A stretch of DNA of 64,000 nucleotides from Eutreptiella sp. 'Long Island Sound 2002' (GCA_964036045.1 OZ038381.1:132873708-132937707), one strand, 5' to 3'; positions 21,150 to 33,045 are shown, numbered from the stretch's first letter. A program made the numbers and translations. The notes: generated by a model not told the origin, from the sequence alone.

Positions 21150-21740
21150 GAGTCGTGTCCCTGCCCTGCAGCACATGGTGACCTGTTTGATTCCATCGGA
21201 TGGGACGACGCTTTACACCGGGGATTACGAGGCAGCGCCCGCACCACATGTGATTCCCGCTGACACAACCCCCAAGCCGGAGGACTGCCCGCTGGTGGGG
21301 CATGCACACGAGAGCGAGTGGCTGCCCTGGCCGAGATCGGAACACCACGCCCTGTTGGTTACGCCGCCTGGGAATATTCTGGTGGTGGTGAACGGCCGCT
21401 TTGGAGGATTCTCCCGGGGTGCGGAGGAGAGCAGTGACGTTTTGGTGTACCGGATGGAGATGGCACCACCCCAGCCCAGACCCGTGGACCCGAGCTTGTT
21501 GATGGCCGCCGGGGCAATCGTTCGGAACACCAAGGTGGCACAGGAGCAGGCCTTTTGGTGTCCATGCCAGCAGGTTGACACTCTGTCCCCTTTGAATCGT
21601 AGGGCTTTGGTTGGAGGGGTTCACAATGCAATGGGGCAAACATATGGTCAGTACTGCGTGCCAAGGGTCAGCAGCAGGGGCAATGCAAGGGGAGGGCCGT
21701 TGGAGGGCTTCAATTGGGCACCGTGTGTGGGCTGTGGCAT
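21150..21740 (+). pseudogene. Continuation ORF downstream of the dioxygenase-like protein
   Basis: A frame open from before 21150 to about 21740 in a different register, with HHALLVTPPGNILVVVNGRF and FWCPCQQVDT. It reads like protein, may be a further domain joined by a frameshift or intron, and then runs into the CCTTCCT repeat. I recognise no family. Confidence 0.4.
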
Positions 21741-21754
21741 GTGCATGTCATTCA

Positions 21755-22320
21755 GGAACCCCCCCCCTTCCTGGACAGGAACTGTCCCAGGAACCCCCCA
21801 AGCCCCTTTCTTGCACAGGAAGCCCCCCCTTCCTGCACAGGAACCATCCCAGGAACCCCCCAGGAGCCCCCTTTCTGCACAGGAACCCCCCCCCCTTCCT
21901 GCACAGGAACCCCCCTTCTTGGACCCTTCCTAGACCCTTCGCGCATCAACCTCCAGATCCCAATACGGGGTCACTCGAACGACACTCCCATGGAAATTTG
22001 CAACGGCCTTTTGCATTACATTGAAAAAAATGGAAGCCTGCCAAGAATTGTGAGGGCAGGATGTGCACAGGATGTGCCACAGGAACCCCACAGGAACCCC
22101 CTTCCTGCAAAGGAACCCCCCCCCCTTCCTGGCCAGGAAGGGTCATAGGAACCCCACAGGAACCCCCCTTCTTGTACAGGAAGACCCTTCCTGGACCCTT
22201 CCTGGACCCCTTCCTGCACAGGAACCCCCCCCCTTCCTGCACAAGAACCCCCTTCCTGTACCCCTTCCTAGACACTTTTTGCACAGGAACCCCCCCCCTT
22301 CCTGTACCTGGTGTTTCCCC
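21755..22320. repeat. CCTTCCTGCACAGGAACCCCCC array between converging ORFs
   Basis: More than 20 units of CTTCCTGCACAGGAACC or CTTCCTGGACC type lie between the 3' end of the + strand ORFs and the 3' end of the minus-strand ORF at 22443-23090. A short non-repeat segment (21945-22070) interrupts it. Confidence 0.85.
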
Positions 22321-22442
22321 TCTCAGACAGTCTGGTCCTCTCGGACACTGCTGTCACATTGGGGCATTGCAACCACACATGCGATGCAACTGCGTCCAGG
22401 CTTGGCGACATTGGGAATCTCGGTGGTGCCCCCAAGGGTGAA

Positions 22443-23090
22443 GCTATGTGAAGCTCCCCGCTCGTGGCTGAGTACGTTCCTCCGTGCCGGGCTCCTTCTT
22501 CACGTGTGAGCGCCCACCCAATTGACTCTGTTCTTGCCGCTTGCGGTACTTCTCCAGCCAATCGTCAACCGCGTTGTGCACCTCCATGGGGACACCGGCA
22601 TCCAAACCCGTCAGCCTTGCCGGACTCTTCAGCGTCTTAAAGCTGGTCTGCTCGCTGTACACCAAGAACGACCATGTGTTGCTGGCCTTGGCATGGCCAA
22701 CAAGGCACAAGTACTCCGCAACCACGTACGTCTTGCCATGTCCTGCATGCCCCTGGGGCAGCTAGGCCAGACTGTCCGTACATGCCACTGGCAACCGCCA
22801 TCGCAGGGCAGTGGCTGCCTTCCCCTTCCGGACGGTTAGTGCGCAGTCGCGAAACCAGAACGTGCCCCCCTGCCTGGTCATAGGACTGTGCATGTCAGTG
22901 ATGGTCAGCGTCGATTGCAACACCCATGTCGGAGGATCTTGAAGACTTGGTGCTCGCCCATCCACGGTCCGTGCAGCCTCCGATGGTGCCACTGGCAGTG
23001 GGGCCGCCCGCTCCTCCTCATCGACGGACTTCAGGACCAGCCGCGGGTACACGTCGACATCCGCCTGTAGAGAACTACCGGAAGTACTAG
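22443..23090 (-). pseudogene. Unknown minus-strand element ORF, one frameshift
   Basis: The first part, about 23090 to 22762, contains DVDVYPRLVLKSVDEEERAA and GGTFWFRDCALTVRKGKAA. The second, 22740 to 22444, contains GHGKTYVVAEYLCLVGHA and a charged tail with DDWLEKYRKRQEQ. The frames join near 22750. HGKTYVVAEY is not a convincing Walker A. Family unknown. It is divergent from the ORF starting at 23206, with a CCTTCCT array in between. Confidence 0.4.
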
Positions 23091-23094
23091 CGAC

Positions 23095-23175
23095 GAAAGG
23101 GGACAGGAAGTGGTCTAGGAAGGGGGGTTCCTGCGCAATAAGGGGGGGGGGTTCCTGTGCAGGAAGGGTCCAGGG
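23095..23175. repeat. CCTTCCT repeat between divergent ORFs
   Basis: Units 'ggaaggggggttcctg' and 'ggggggttcctgtgcaggaa' lie directly between the starts of the minus-strand ORF and the + strand ORF. Confidence 0.85.
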
Positions 23176-23205
23176 CGACAGAGACGGAAATACATTCGCG
23201 ACGTT

Positions 23206-24774
23206 GTGGGCGCCGTGCTTGGAGATGCCGACATTGTTGTGCGCGCAACCGGTAACGGTATAGTGATTGAGTCCAACAACCACGAGGTGCGTGATGACGA
23301 CGAACAACATGTCTCCGAGGAAGTGATCCAAGTTTTGCAAACGGCACACCAAATGAGCCTCTCCACGCGCAACATGTTAAAATTGGAGCGCAATGGTACA
23401 CGAAGGGAATTAATGGAGGGGCGTAGCAAACTGCTGCCATATGTCGCGACGGCCCTAGAGGTTTCATCGGGGGTGGTATCGCGCCGATCTGCCGCTGTAT
23501 GTCCACTCCTTGAAGTAGTGCCAAGCCAGCTGACGTTGAGTAGGACATGCGGTACCTTTCACATCCCTCGTCAAGACCGGCTTGTGATTATCATTTGCGC
23601 AGATGCCACTCCACTGTGGCAGACCTCGGCCACCAAGTGCGACATCCACGTGACCGTTTGGTCAGAGGATGTAGCAGCTGCAGGCGACGTGCGACGATGG
23701 GCGACGTGGTGGGCGCTGGACGGACCGGATGACACACATTGTCTCCGGGCCATTGACACTAAGGCAAACCTTAATCAGGATGTTTTGGATGTTTTGTCCA
23801 CCGTGGATGTTTTGCACTTGGCGAATCGCATCCCCGGTGTATGTGCCCTGACAGGTGATGGCAAGGCCATGCTTTCGGCCAATTATCACAAGGGGAAATG
23901 TTGGGTAGGCTGCCATTGCATTGATTCCTTGGCACGTGCCAATTCTGTACCGGCCCAATGCAGGTGGGGCTCATTTTTGAGGGCAATTGGCCCATGCAAC
24001 CGCGTGGGTGACGTGGAGCATGGGTCATGTTCTTTTGCGAACGCAATTGTTAAGCGAGTCAATGAAACATTGAAAGATTTGATTGAAAACGGTGAACCCG
24101 ACGTTGCCCGTGCCGCAAGGGATGCAGGGAAAGCTTTGGTTTTGGAGTCTCACAAGCTTTTGGATGAGGTGAAAAACGTTCCGCATGCTGAGCGCTTGGC
24201 TCCCCAGCCAACCAAGGCCGGAAAATTTGATATAACAGGTGGCAAAATGTTTTTTGAAGACAGTGCAGTAGATGGCCGAGTTGTGGCCGTATTGCGGGAC
24301 AACCTACCCGACGTGGCCTTTGGTGGCGTTAAATTTTTCCTATTGATGAAGCATGTGTTATTATCAATGCATTGAATGCACGCGCTCTGGCGCAAAAGGG
24401 ATCGGCTAACACAGGCCGAACTCAAGGAATTGGAGTCCGCGAGTGACCGTTTAGGGGAGTGTTGGGGTAAATTGCAATGGGGTGTGACCCGTTGGGTACA
24501 TTGGGCATGTGTTCACAGCGCATATTTTGCCCGTCGCTTTGGCACTTTGTACATTTTTCGCAGTATTCCGACAGAATACAGAAACCAACCGTTCAAGCGG
24601 CATCTCAAAAACTCGATGCGCGGTTGGTGTCTTCGGCGACCCCGCATCACACGCCTCGGAATGAGGCACGTGGTGCACACCGATGCGTTGAGTGTCGGTT
24701 TGCAATGGTACGAGGCGCGGCAAGGCCGCGGTGCAGCCGTTGCCAAGCGACGCAAGCGGCATGTGGACCAGTGA
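23206..24774 (+). pseudogene. Transposase-like protein (~520 aa) with one in-frame TGA
   Basis: One frame runs from the repeat boundary to the TGA at 24772-24774, broken only by a TGA at 24373-24375. It contains IICADATPLW, ALTGDGKAML, then a GCHC pair, and a basic C-terminus (AVAKRRKRHVDQ) resembling a nuclear localisation signal. An Asp in a beta-strand-like ICADAT context followed by GDGKAM is compatible with an RNase-H-fold DDE transposase, but I cannot name a superfamily. No Met near the 5' end opens it, so the N-terminus is lost or spliced. Confidence 0.45.
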
Positions 24775-24839
24775 CAACATCAATGTGGTGGCACAATGCG
24801 ATTCAAGCCCCAGCGAACGGATTTGTGTGCTATTGCCTC

Positions 24840-25160
24840 GGGACAGGAAGGGTCATAAGAAGGGTCTAGGAAGGGGGGTTCCTGCCCAAAAAGGGTCTAG
24901 GAAGGGGGGAGTTCCTGCCCAGGAACCCCCCTAGGAACCCCCCTTCCTGGCCAGGAAGGGGGGTTCCTAGGGGGGTTCTTGCCCAAAAGGGGGTTTCCAA
25001 AAACACCCCAAAATTGGGCATCACCGACCCGGGACCCAATGTCCCCCAAAGTAGGTGCATTGAAGGTGTGGTGTTTTTGTTCAAAGTCTTCGGGTGCCGT
25101 CGTAACGTGTAGGAGTAGAAAAACCCTAGGAAGGGGGGGGTTCCTAGGCCATCCTTCCTT
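24840..25160. repeat. CCTTCCT/AGGAAGG repeats, right end of the element
   Basis: Array at 24840-24990 and a single block at 25125-25160, same family as 19195-19345. Between them lies unrelated sequence without a gene. Confidence 0.8.
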
Positions 25161-25179
25161 GGCTGCACCCCACATGCAA

Positions 25180-26090
25180 ACGAAGGACCTGGTGCCTAAG
25201 ATGCACACAGAAGTGAGTCTCGGATTGCCTGCATGGCGCACGGAAAGGAATGAAAGGGCGCTAGCCCGGCCCATGGGTTCGAGTGTTAGAGTGCCTACAT
25301 GGCACATGGAAACGAATGACGGAGCACCAGCATGGTGCACAGAAACAAATGACAGGGCACCTGCATGCTGCACAGGTACAAGTCTCAGAGGGCCTACGTG
25401 GTGCACAGGAAGGAATGACACAGCACTTGCGTTGCGCAGAGGTCCAAGTGTCGGAGTGCCTCTATGGCGCACAGGAACCAATGATAGAATATCTGACTAG
25501 CGGACAAAGGCAAGTATTAGAGAACAAGCGTGGCCCACAGAATTGCATGGCAGGGTGCCTACGTGGCACACAGGTGCGAGTCTTAGAGCGCGTGCGCGGC
25601 GTACGAAAATTAATGACAAAGCGCCTGCGTGGCACGCAATGGTGAGTCTGAGGGTGCCTGCGGGGCGCACCGAAACGAATGACACAATGATTGCGGCGCG
25701 CACTGCCACGAGTCGCGGAGTGTTTGCATGGCGCACGGAAACGATGAACAGAGCGCCTCCGTGTCGCACAAAGGGGAGTCTCAGGTGCCTGCATGGCGCA
25801 CACGAACAAATTACATAGGGCCCACATGGCACAAAGGGGCGACTCTCCGAGCGCCTGCATGGCGCACACGAGCGAGTCTCAAATCGCCTACGTGGTGCGC
25901 AAAAATGAACGACAGAGCGCCTGCGTGTTGCACAGGGGCATGTTTCAAAGCGCCTCCGCGGCGCAGAAAAACAAATTACACAGCGCGTGCCTTGTGCGCA
26001 GAAGCGAGGCTCAGAGCGCATGCATGGCGCAGAGAGATGAGGACACATCGCCTTTGTGGTGCACAAGTGCGGGTCCTAGACTCAGATGGC
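25180..26090. repeat. GTGGCGCACAG minisatellite, second large array
   Basis: About 27 diverged ~33-bp units as at 15545-17385. The edge (25150-25180) carries the inverse of the boundary sequence seen near 19040. Confidence 0.9.
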
Positions 26091-26094
26091 CCAA

Positions 26095-26640
26095 GTTGCC
26101 CACCCCGGTAAATTGGGCCAAAACACCCAAAAAGGACCATTTCGGCCGGTGGGAAATTTCATAGCCTGTTTTTTAGTCATTCAGAGGCGTACCTAGGTTT
26201 GACTGCTTGATAACCTGTTTTTGTGGTTCTCATATCCACGCACACAAACCCAGGTGACTGCGCATGGTCAATTTTTACGCTTCAGTGAACAAGTTTTGCT
26301 TTGTGCTGTGTTGTCTTTGTCCACCTATGTACCCTTCTTTTGGAATTTCGAAAAGTGTCCAGAACCACACGCTCTTTGAAATTTCACCCCTGTCAAACGG
26401 AGTTTTTGAGGTCGCAGTGTCTGGTTGCAACAAACTAAACAATTTACACCCTTTCAGGGGGGGGGGGGGGGCACCAGGTGTCTGTTCCCAAAGTCAAACG
26501 TCTTTTGTACACCCCCATAATATGGAGACTGTGTCTGGTTCCAAACATTTTGGTGAAATTCCGTGATTAAGATACACATTTTATTGAACGGTGTCTGGTT
26601 CCAGACACTGTCCACCAATTGTATGGACACTGAGCAGGTT
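26095..26640. repeat. TCTGGTTCCAGA palindromes, left flank of a second multi-ORF element
   Basis: From about 26370 the motif GTGTCTGGTTCCAGACAC and variants occur every 60-80 bp. A G-run of 13 is at 26459-26471. The stretch 26095-26350 holds no gene. Confidence 0.75.
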
Positions 26641-26691
26641 TGTTTCGTTGTTGTTCACCGTTTTGTTTCGTCTAGTTCCGTTCCACTGTTG

Positions 26692-28386
26692 ATGAGCCAG
26701 GTGACCAATGCTGCAACAGATCCCTTTGGTCTTCTGCGTGACTTCTTACGCGGAGGGAAGTCTGATACACCGCTGGAGCTTATGGACGCCGCTTTACGCA
26801 ATGAGGAACTAGGTGCAGCCCTGCTTGTGGATTCCTGCGCACAGACGAGGGTCAACCGGCGAACCAGACGCAGTACGGCAAGGTTTACTAAAGCTCATGG
26901 GCAATCACCGTGGCCAAGGTGGTATGGAGTGTTTGCACGCCAGGTGTACACGATGATGCAATTGTGTAAGAAGATCGCTGTGCCAGAGGAAAAGGCTGTT
27001 GGCTCACTGATAAGTGCATCCAGGGGGATGCGGACACAAATGTCACATGCAGGTTTTGCTGCGGGCCGGTTACCGCCTTTGGGGCAACAGGCACATGCCA
27101 CAACAAACGCCATCTGGAGATCAATGGCAGGGAAGCACGTGGTGGTGCAGTTTGACAACTGGTATCGCAGACGGTACTGCAGTGACCCGGTACGACCTAA
27201 TTGCTGTCTGAACGTCACTCCCATGTTAGTGTTGCATACAACTGCGATTGCTATGTACCCGGGTTTCCCTACACTTGACGATCTTCTCCAACGCATCCCG
27301 CAAACAGCACAGGCCATAGTAGCCAGTTTCCGGGAATTCCCACGAGCGGTGGACGCTTTGAGGCGAGATCCACCAGAGGCCCAATACGTTCGGGTTCCAC
27401 TAGATGTGCACTGAGATAGCATTCGCTCACTGCAATGGTACCCCCTGACGCTAGCCGACCTGGTCTCCTGCTCCACTGAGGACTTGCTCCACATCATGGA
27501 ACAATGCCTAGCCATTGAGGTTCACACACGCCACGTCATGCCCCTCCTGATGGATGACAATATATTCTACAGAGTCGCCAAGTTCGTGTGCAATCGGACA
27601 TACAACCCCTTTAAGTTGGCCGAGCACTATGCCACTCTCCCGATGCTGTACGGCTACTGGCACCTTTATAAGTATGTGTGTACTATGATCCACCGTAAGT
27701 TCTTCCCCATATTGGGGTACCTTGGGTAGCAAGTGCCCGCGGTAGATGACGAGATCATGTGCCACCCGAAGCTGTTGCACATTGAGAAGCAATTTTGTGC
27801 CCTACTGTTAGCCATACACAACGTTGAGGACCGCATCGTACACAAGGAGACTTCAATTATGCAATTTCCAGAGGCAGCCCGCAAGCTACCGCTCGTATGG
27901 TTGAGTGGACTGAAGAACCTCCTGCACTTCTACATTCTAGCTGCGTTCCTCCTTGGAAACTTAGTTCGTGACTGCAGTTTGGATGGTCGACCAGCAGGGA
28001 CAGGCCGTACGGCCCGCAAATTATTGGAGTTGAGTTTGATATTGCTTTTAGCCTTGACAATGGACACTGACTGCGACGTCCCCTACGTACGCACCCAATG
28101 TGTTGCCCTTCTGTTGTGGTTGCCCTGGAATGACGCCGTCCTGGGTTGTTGTTATGCCGAGGAGCCCCTGGAGGCCATGTTGAGTCGTCTTGGATCTAGG
28201 TGCCGCGCATACCCCCAGATGAAGACTTTTGACCAGACACTGGACGTGTTTTTGCGCATGGCACGCACCAAAGCGAGGGGAAAAGAAGACGCGGGGGCAG
28301 ATTCGCCGTGGACTGGTTGCGATTATGTCGTCACGGCTACGCAGGTTCCTGTTGGCCATTACAACGAACCGCATGGTCCATGTTGA
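26692..28386 (+). pseudogene. Large unknown element protein (~565 codons) with two in-frame stops
   Basis: A single frame starting MSQVTNAATDPFGLLRDF is open to 28386 except for a TGA at 27412-27414 and a TAG at 27727-27729. Readable segments include VVQFDNWYRRRYCSDPV, LLMDDNIFYRVAKFVCN, then YGYWHLYKYVC and IEKQFCALLLAIHNVEDRIV. The continuous register over 1.7 kb argues for a recent protein-coding gene. I recognise no domain; DNWYRRR and YWHLYKY might be catalytic blocks of an uncharacterised transposase-type family. TCTGGTTCCAGA repeats border both sides. Confidence 0.5.
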
Positions 28387-28389
28387 GTG

Positions 28390-28655
28390 GAACAGTCCAG
28401 GCAGACACCCCCGCCATCATGCAGGCCGAGATGCACAGGCTCAGCGGGTGCGGGATGCAGCAATTGTAGTAGCAGATGATGACGATGAGGCCCAAGAAGC
28501 TGCAATTGTCTAGCATTCAAGTTCACACCGGTCTGTGGGGGACTTGATAGTGGACGTGGACGCAAAGGACGATGAAACACCACCTGTTGTCCTACTGCAA
28601 GAAATGGAGGAGTTTGAGGTTGTGAGTCTGGAGGATGATCCGATGGACTGCTAAC
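28390..28655 (+). pseudogene. Acidic C-terminal tail of the preceding protein, frameshifted
   Basis: In the next frame the sequence gives AIVVADDDDEAQEAAIV, a stop, and then VDAKDDETPPVVLLQEMEEF and EDDPMDC before a TAA near 28654. Acidic tails like this are seen on other ORFs in this intron. A frameshift near 28340 and one stop separate it from the main frame. Confidence 0.4.
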
Positions 28656-28689
28656 ACCCCACCCACGTGGCCAAGATGCGTCAAAGGTG

Positions 28690-29360
28690 TGTGTCTGGCA
28701 CGAGACACAGGGCTGGAGTTGGTTACTACAGCACTGGGGTGCCCGAGCAGAGGCCACTATTGTCAACCAACGTAGCGGTGGACTGATGGGATGCGCACGT
28801 ATGTGCACTGTTGCATTGCTGCACATCCCTGTTTCTCCGCAAAACCACAGCATGCGACCTTGACCAACCGAATACCCGGTTCAAGAAGCCACCAAAATAA
28901 ACACTGCATGCATGTGTGTCTGGAACCAGACACCAACTGTTTGTGCCCCATCTAGTGCCCGGAAGAGTACATGCCCGTTTTGAACCAGACAATTAATGGT
29001 TGTTCACCCATTTCATATTCTGAAGCCAAGCTGTTGTGTCTGGAACCAGACAGACCGTGTTCTGTGCCTTCCATTGTCTTCAAGGTCATCTGGTCTGTTT
29101 CTGGAAACGCTAGAATCACATTGGGTAGCCTGCGAAGTCGGAATTATACTGCATATGTGTCTAGAAACAGACAGTGACTGTTTATGCCCTATCAATTGCC
29201 AGAACATTACATGCTTGTCTGCAACCGGGCAATAAATTGTTTCGCACCCGTTGCACACTCCAAAAGCAAACTGTTCAGTCTGGAACCAGACACACTGTTT
29301 TTTTTACACCCCTTTGTATTGAGCATGATGTGGTCTGAGTGTGGAAACGGTATGCTCACG
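28690..29360. repeat. TGTCTGGAACCAGACA palindrome array
   Basis: Eight or more copies of the palindrome (for example near 28690, 28915, 28985, 29038, 29090, 29157, 29278) spaced about 62 bp, between two ORFs of the same element. Confidence 0.85.
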
Positions 29361-29444
29361 TCGGCAAGTCTGGAAAGTTGAAATCACATTGCCCAACGGC
29401 CCGCCCTTGTGTCATTTCGCGTCTTGCGCCCAGTTGGTTCCAAC

Positions 29445-30353
29445 ATGCCTGACCTTACGCAAGGTAGCACTGAACCCTGTGCAGACCCCTCAATTGATCT
29501 GGCATCCAAATTCAGTGCCGTGGACGATGCCCCAACCAAGTCCAAGCGGAAACGTGGTGACCCACCGAAGGGAAAAGATGGTCAACTGAAAATTGGTGAC
29601 CATCCTTAAGACCACGAGGTCCTGCTGCCAATCAGCAGACTGCAATGGGACAAAAAAAGGGAGCATGGTCAAATCAGAGTGCTGGATGAAGATCTTGTCC
29701 AGGACAAGATGACAGAGCTACGCAGGAATCCACCAGGTGCAGCAAAAATTTGAAGCATAGTGTGGCGTGATGCAGTGGGGCAGCACTGGATCTTATCGGG
29801 GCAGCATATCGCCGAGGCCTGTCGAAGAATTGCAAGGGAGTATATGAATGTCCATTTGGAACCGCGAACATGGGCAGTGCAATTTCCTGCTCAAGTGGTT
29901 CGTACCGATGTCACTCTGCACATACGAGAGTCAATCGCTGGCATGTCACAGGTATATCGACTGTGACAGTGCACTGTGACAATGCATGCTACCTTCCCAC
30001 ACCGGGGAAATATCCCGTGACTGTGACATCCATCATGACCTGCCCCTTGTCCTGCGTGACTGGCCGCTTCATTTGTGGGGGCGGAGGGTTAACTGCTCTG
30101 ACCACCCGTCGTATCACAGGCTGTGCAGTCTGCCACGACCTTGCCAAAGCTGTCTACACGGATGGAACTCCTGCGTGTTGAGCTAGACCGCAATGAACCG
30201 GAGGAGAAATCCATACGAGAACACCTGAGAGTGCTGTACGTGAAGGGTAGCTATACACTGAAGGAGGGGACACTGGTATGCCTGGGCCTGCACAGGGTGG
30301 CAGTACGCGAACTGTGTGGTGGTAGCCAATTTTCGAATGACAAGGCTGTTTAG
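29445..30353 (+). pseudogene. Broken element ORF with ParB-like GQH motif (tentative)
   Basis: From the ATG at 29445 one frame reads KSKRKRGDPPKGKD, a TAA, then LPISRLQWDKK, IRVLDEDLVQDKMTELRRNP, a TGA, and ILSGQHIAEACRRIAREYM. Wording of the type 'Leu-x-Glu-Asp-Leu-Val...Asn-Pro...GQH...A' resembles the core of ParB/sulfiredoxin-like folds. The similarity is short and could be coincidental. The last part (30123-30353) is in another frame. Confidence 0.35.
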
Positions 30354-30354
30354 C

Positions 30355-30700
30355 AGATTGTGGTCTGGTTCCAGACATAAGAGGACCTGATCTCCGTTTC
30401 ATGGGTGTCAATAATTAGGTGTTGCCTGGTATCAGACACAACAAGAGGAATTCTGCTTTGACAGGCCGCACCACTGATTAGTTGTCTGGTTCCAAACGTG
30501 GAGGTCCAGGTACACACTTTGACGAAGCTAAAGAAAGTTGCGCCTGGTTCCGTACGCAAACGGGACACGGTCTGGTGTGCGAAGGATTGATTTGCGCCAA
30601 ACGTCTGGTACCACACGCAACAGAACATAAGTGAAGTTTGGTGATGGTAGAAATACATCAAGTATCTGGTTCCAGACAGCTGTGACAGCCTTCGTTGTTG
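30355..30700. repeat. TCTGGTTCCAGA palindrome array
   Basis: Six spaced, partly degraded copies (30360, 30427, 30483, 30545, 30604, 30668) at about 60-65 bp spacing, between two ORFs. Confidence 0.85.
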
Positions 30701-30864
30701 CATGGGACAACTTTCCTGGCCAAGGACGCATGTGCAATGTCTGCTCTGCAAGACACTGTCTGAAAAGCCTGGTTTCCGATTGCCGCCTGGGTGCAAGTGA
30801 TGGGGGATAAGGATGTGGCTGCTGTCGGTGGGTTGGACAGGCGTGAACTGCCAGTAAAGTTGCA

Positions 30865-31727
30865 CTTTTGGAAGTGGTGGAAGGCCTCATCCCACCAGAC
30901 CTTGAGGAGGTTACACAGTACATGGGCTCCAGCAATGTGTCACTGCCAATGATTACAAAGAAGGCAAAGCAATTGAAGGCTGCACGCTGGTGGGAACATC
31001 ATCTCTGCCACCCGGATAACGACTTGGTTGACCCCAGGCCCAAAATGCTTGCAGAACGGGCCCGTTGTGAACAGTGTCTGTTGTCGAAGAGCCATGTCAC
31101 CTTCAAGACGTACACTTGGAAGTGGTCTAAGCACAACTGCTGGCCCCCCTGGAAGTATGTCGTAACTGCTCCAATCTGGAGTGACCCCACGTACGCTCCC
31201 CTCTGTGACGCCCTGAACGTCCCCTTGTGAACCCTGACGTGAAGATTGCTGCTGATGTCAACTTCATCACCGTGAACATTGGGTCTAAGGCCCCACAGGC
31301 GGGGGTGACTGACAGCAAGTCCCTGCATGGGGTCATGCATATCATTGGGATGGCACCTGGTACTCCGCTGCACTCTACGGTGGCCAACATGCCGTATTGC
31401 CTCATCATTGTTGAAATTCCAAAGGGACATATGGAAGGCATCCATTCCGTTGTCAGTCGCAATTTGGTGTTTGGGACGCTTGTTCTCATTGTTGGCGAGG
31501 CTTGTGACGTCTTGGGAGTGCTGGATGGTCTCCGAAAGTTGCACGACAACGAGGGGTTGACAACAATTTGCGCGGCTTGCTTTATTCTGGGATCTCTCAC
31601 ACAGCAGTACTCGATGGGATTCACTGAGCTGTCTGTCGTTTCCAAAATTCCGCTACCCAAGAAGGTATTGCTGTCAGCTCCTGCTACCTGCTGCCTGCTA
31701 CCAGAGTCACGTTGTGTGCACCGTTAA
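30865..31727 (+). pseudogene. Unknown element protein (~285 codons), one frameshift
   Basis: The first frame (30868-31230) contains EGLIPPDLEEVTQYMG and a Cys pair, RCEQCLLSKSHVTFK. After a slip near 31225 the second frame (31227-31727) continues with NPDVKIAADVNFITVNIG and HIIGMAPGTPLHSTVANMPY to a TAA at 31725-31727. The join is smooth, so a one-base change is likely. No family is recognised. A TCTGG palindrome follows at about 31740-31810. Confidence 0.45.
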
Positions 31728-31867
31728 ATCCTAAAGTTTGTATGGAACCAGACACTTACAAGGCAGAATGCGTCCTGAGAAGGGTGAATTGTGGGAAATT
31801 GTCTGGAACCACACCACATTGGCCAGTCCAGCTGCACCAGTAGGGGTGTCAGACTCAGTGTTCCCTT

Positions 31868-32540
31868 ATGCAGGTGCCTCGCTACTTTGCCTTTTCTCGT
31901 GGTCCGATGGTGAACCAGCTGTGTACGGAGGTTGTTGGGTTTGTCATGCACCACCTGGCAGATGCAGTACCCTCAGAAGCAACTACCCTATGGTTCTTGG
32001 TTATGAGTGGTTCTGTACAGCTGGCCTGCAGTCTAGCAATGCGCATGCCGGTACCCATTAGTGTGGTATTGGGTTTGCCCACGGAGCAGGAGCCTTTTGC
32101 AGACGTTGGTACCCTCGCATGCAGCAATTTACGCATCGCTGATGGGCTGAGCTCAATTTCCTGGAATGCAGTGTTTGAAAATTTCGCGGAGGGTTGCCCT
32201 GTGGACTGCAGCTGTGTGCCTGAGAAGGCAGAGGGAGAGCAAGAGTCCTCAGATGAAGTGGAAGACGTGGGCGCCACCCTAGACAATGCTCTGTATTGTA
32301 CACCGAAGCAGGCACGGGGCCCTAGCAAAAAAGTGGTGTCACACGCAAGGGAGACGAGAACAAAGCCTGTTCATCCCAGACAGAAGGCAAAGGCAGCAAA
32401 AAAGCCCATGCATCACCTCCTGATGAGCCTGCAGCTGCGGGATCCGATTCTCAGTCGTCTGCTTCCAAGAGGGCCAAGATTGGGTTTAAGGCATCACATG
32501 TACCACCGGTGCCCAGCACAGAACATTGAAAGAGAGACTA
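31868..32540 (+). pseudogene. Unknown element ORF with acidic and basic segments
   Basis: An open frame with AFSRGPMVNQLCTEVVGF, an acidic stretch (EGEQESSDEVEDVG), then a Lys/Arg-rich part (RTKPVHPRQKAKAAKK). It runs on into unrelated repeat sequence past 32540, so the true end is uncertain. It may be the last gene of the TCTGG-bordered element. Confidence 0.4.
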
Positions 32541-32619
32541 ATATTGTCCGGTTACCGGTGGCAATTTTAGGAAATCTGTACCGGCGTGCATGCGATATGC
32601 TTCGGTCCGTCGCTTGGAA

Positions 32620-32760
32620 GTTTTCGAAAACCTTTGGAAAGATGCTCGGAAGTTTTGGCAGCCAGATCGGCCCCCCAAAACGCAACCGATATCGGTAAGA
32701 ATGTTCCATGGGCTTCCCAGCCGACCGTGCCGGGGGAGCTCGGAAAATTTTTTTCAGCCT
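32620..32760 (+). repeat. ~140-bp dispersed repeat, copy 1
   Basis: Contains GCTCGGAAGTTTTGGCAGCC and 'ccgaccgtgccgggggagct'. Nearly identical to 40560-40690 on the same strand, 7.9 kb away. The two copies bracket both the 149-bp satellite and the CCCTCTCCCAA minisatellite. Confidence 0.9.
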
Positions 32761-32794
32761 GAACGTAGTGGAACTTTGGTTGCATGCTTGGTGC

Positions 32795-33045
32795 CTACCT
32801 TGCCTGCAAGATGCCATGGAGAACAGTACGTTGAAGCTAATGTTTGTCTACCCTTTGTTTGCTTTGCCTACAAAATTGCATGGAGAACACTGTGCTCAAG
32901 CTTATGACTGCTTCCCCTTTGAGCTCCTTTGTGAATTTGCACTTTTGGTTTTGACATGTGCAATTGCAGTTTGATCCTTGGTGCCTGCTTTGCCTACAAA
33001 CTTGCATGGAGAACACTGTACTCAAGCTTATGACTGTTTGCCCTT
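32795..33045. repeat. Tandem repeat, about three units
   Basis: Units of the form 'gcctacaaaattgcatggag' plus 'acactgtgctcaagcttatg', with increasing divergence to the left. Confidence 0.8.

Noticed and set aside
22680-22750. Walker A in GHAGHGKTYVV
   Set aside because: Spacing and residues differ from GxxxxGK[ST] with a hydrophobic strand before it, and no Walker B follows.
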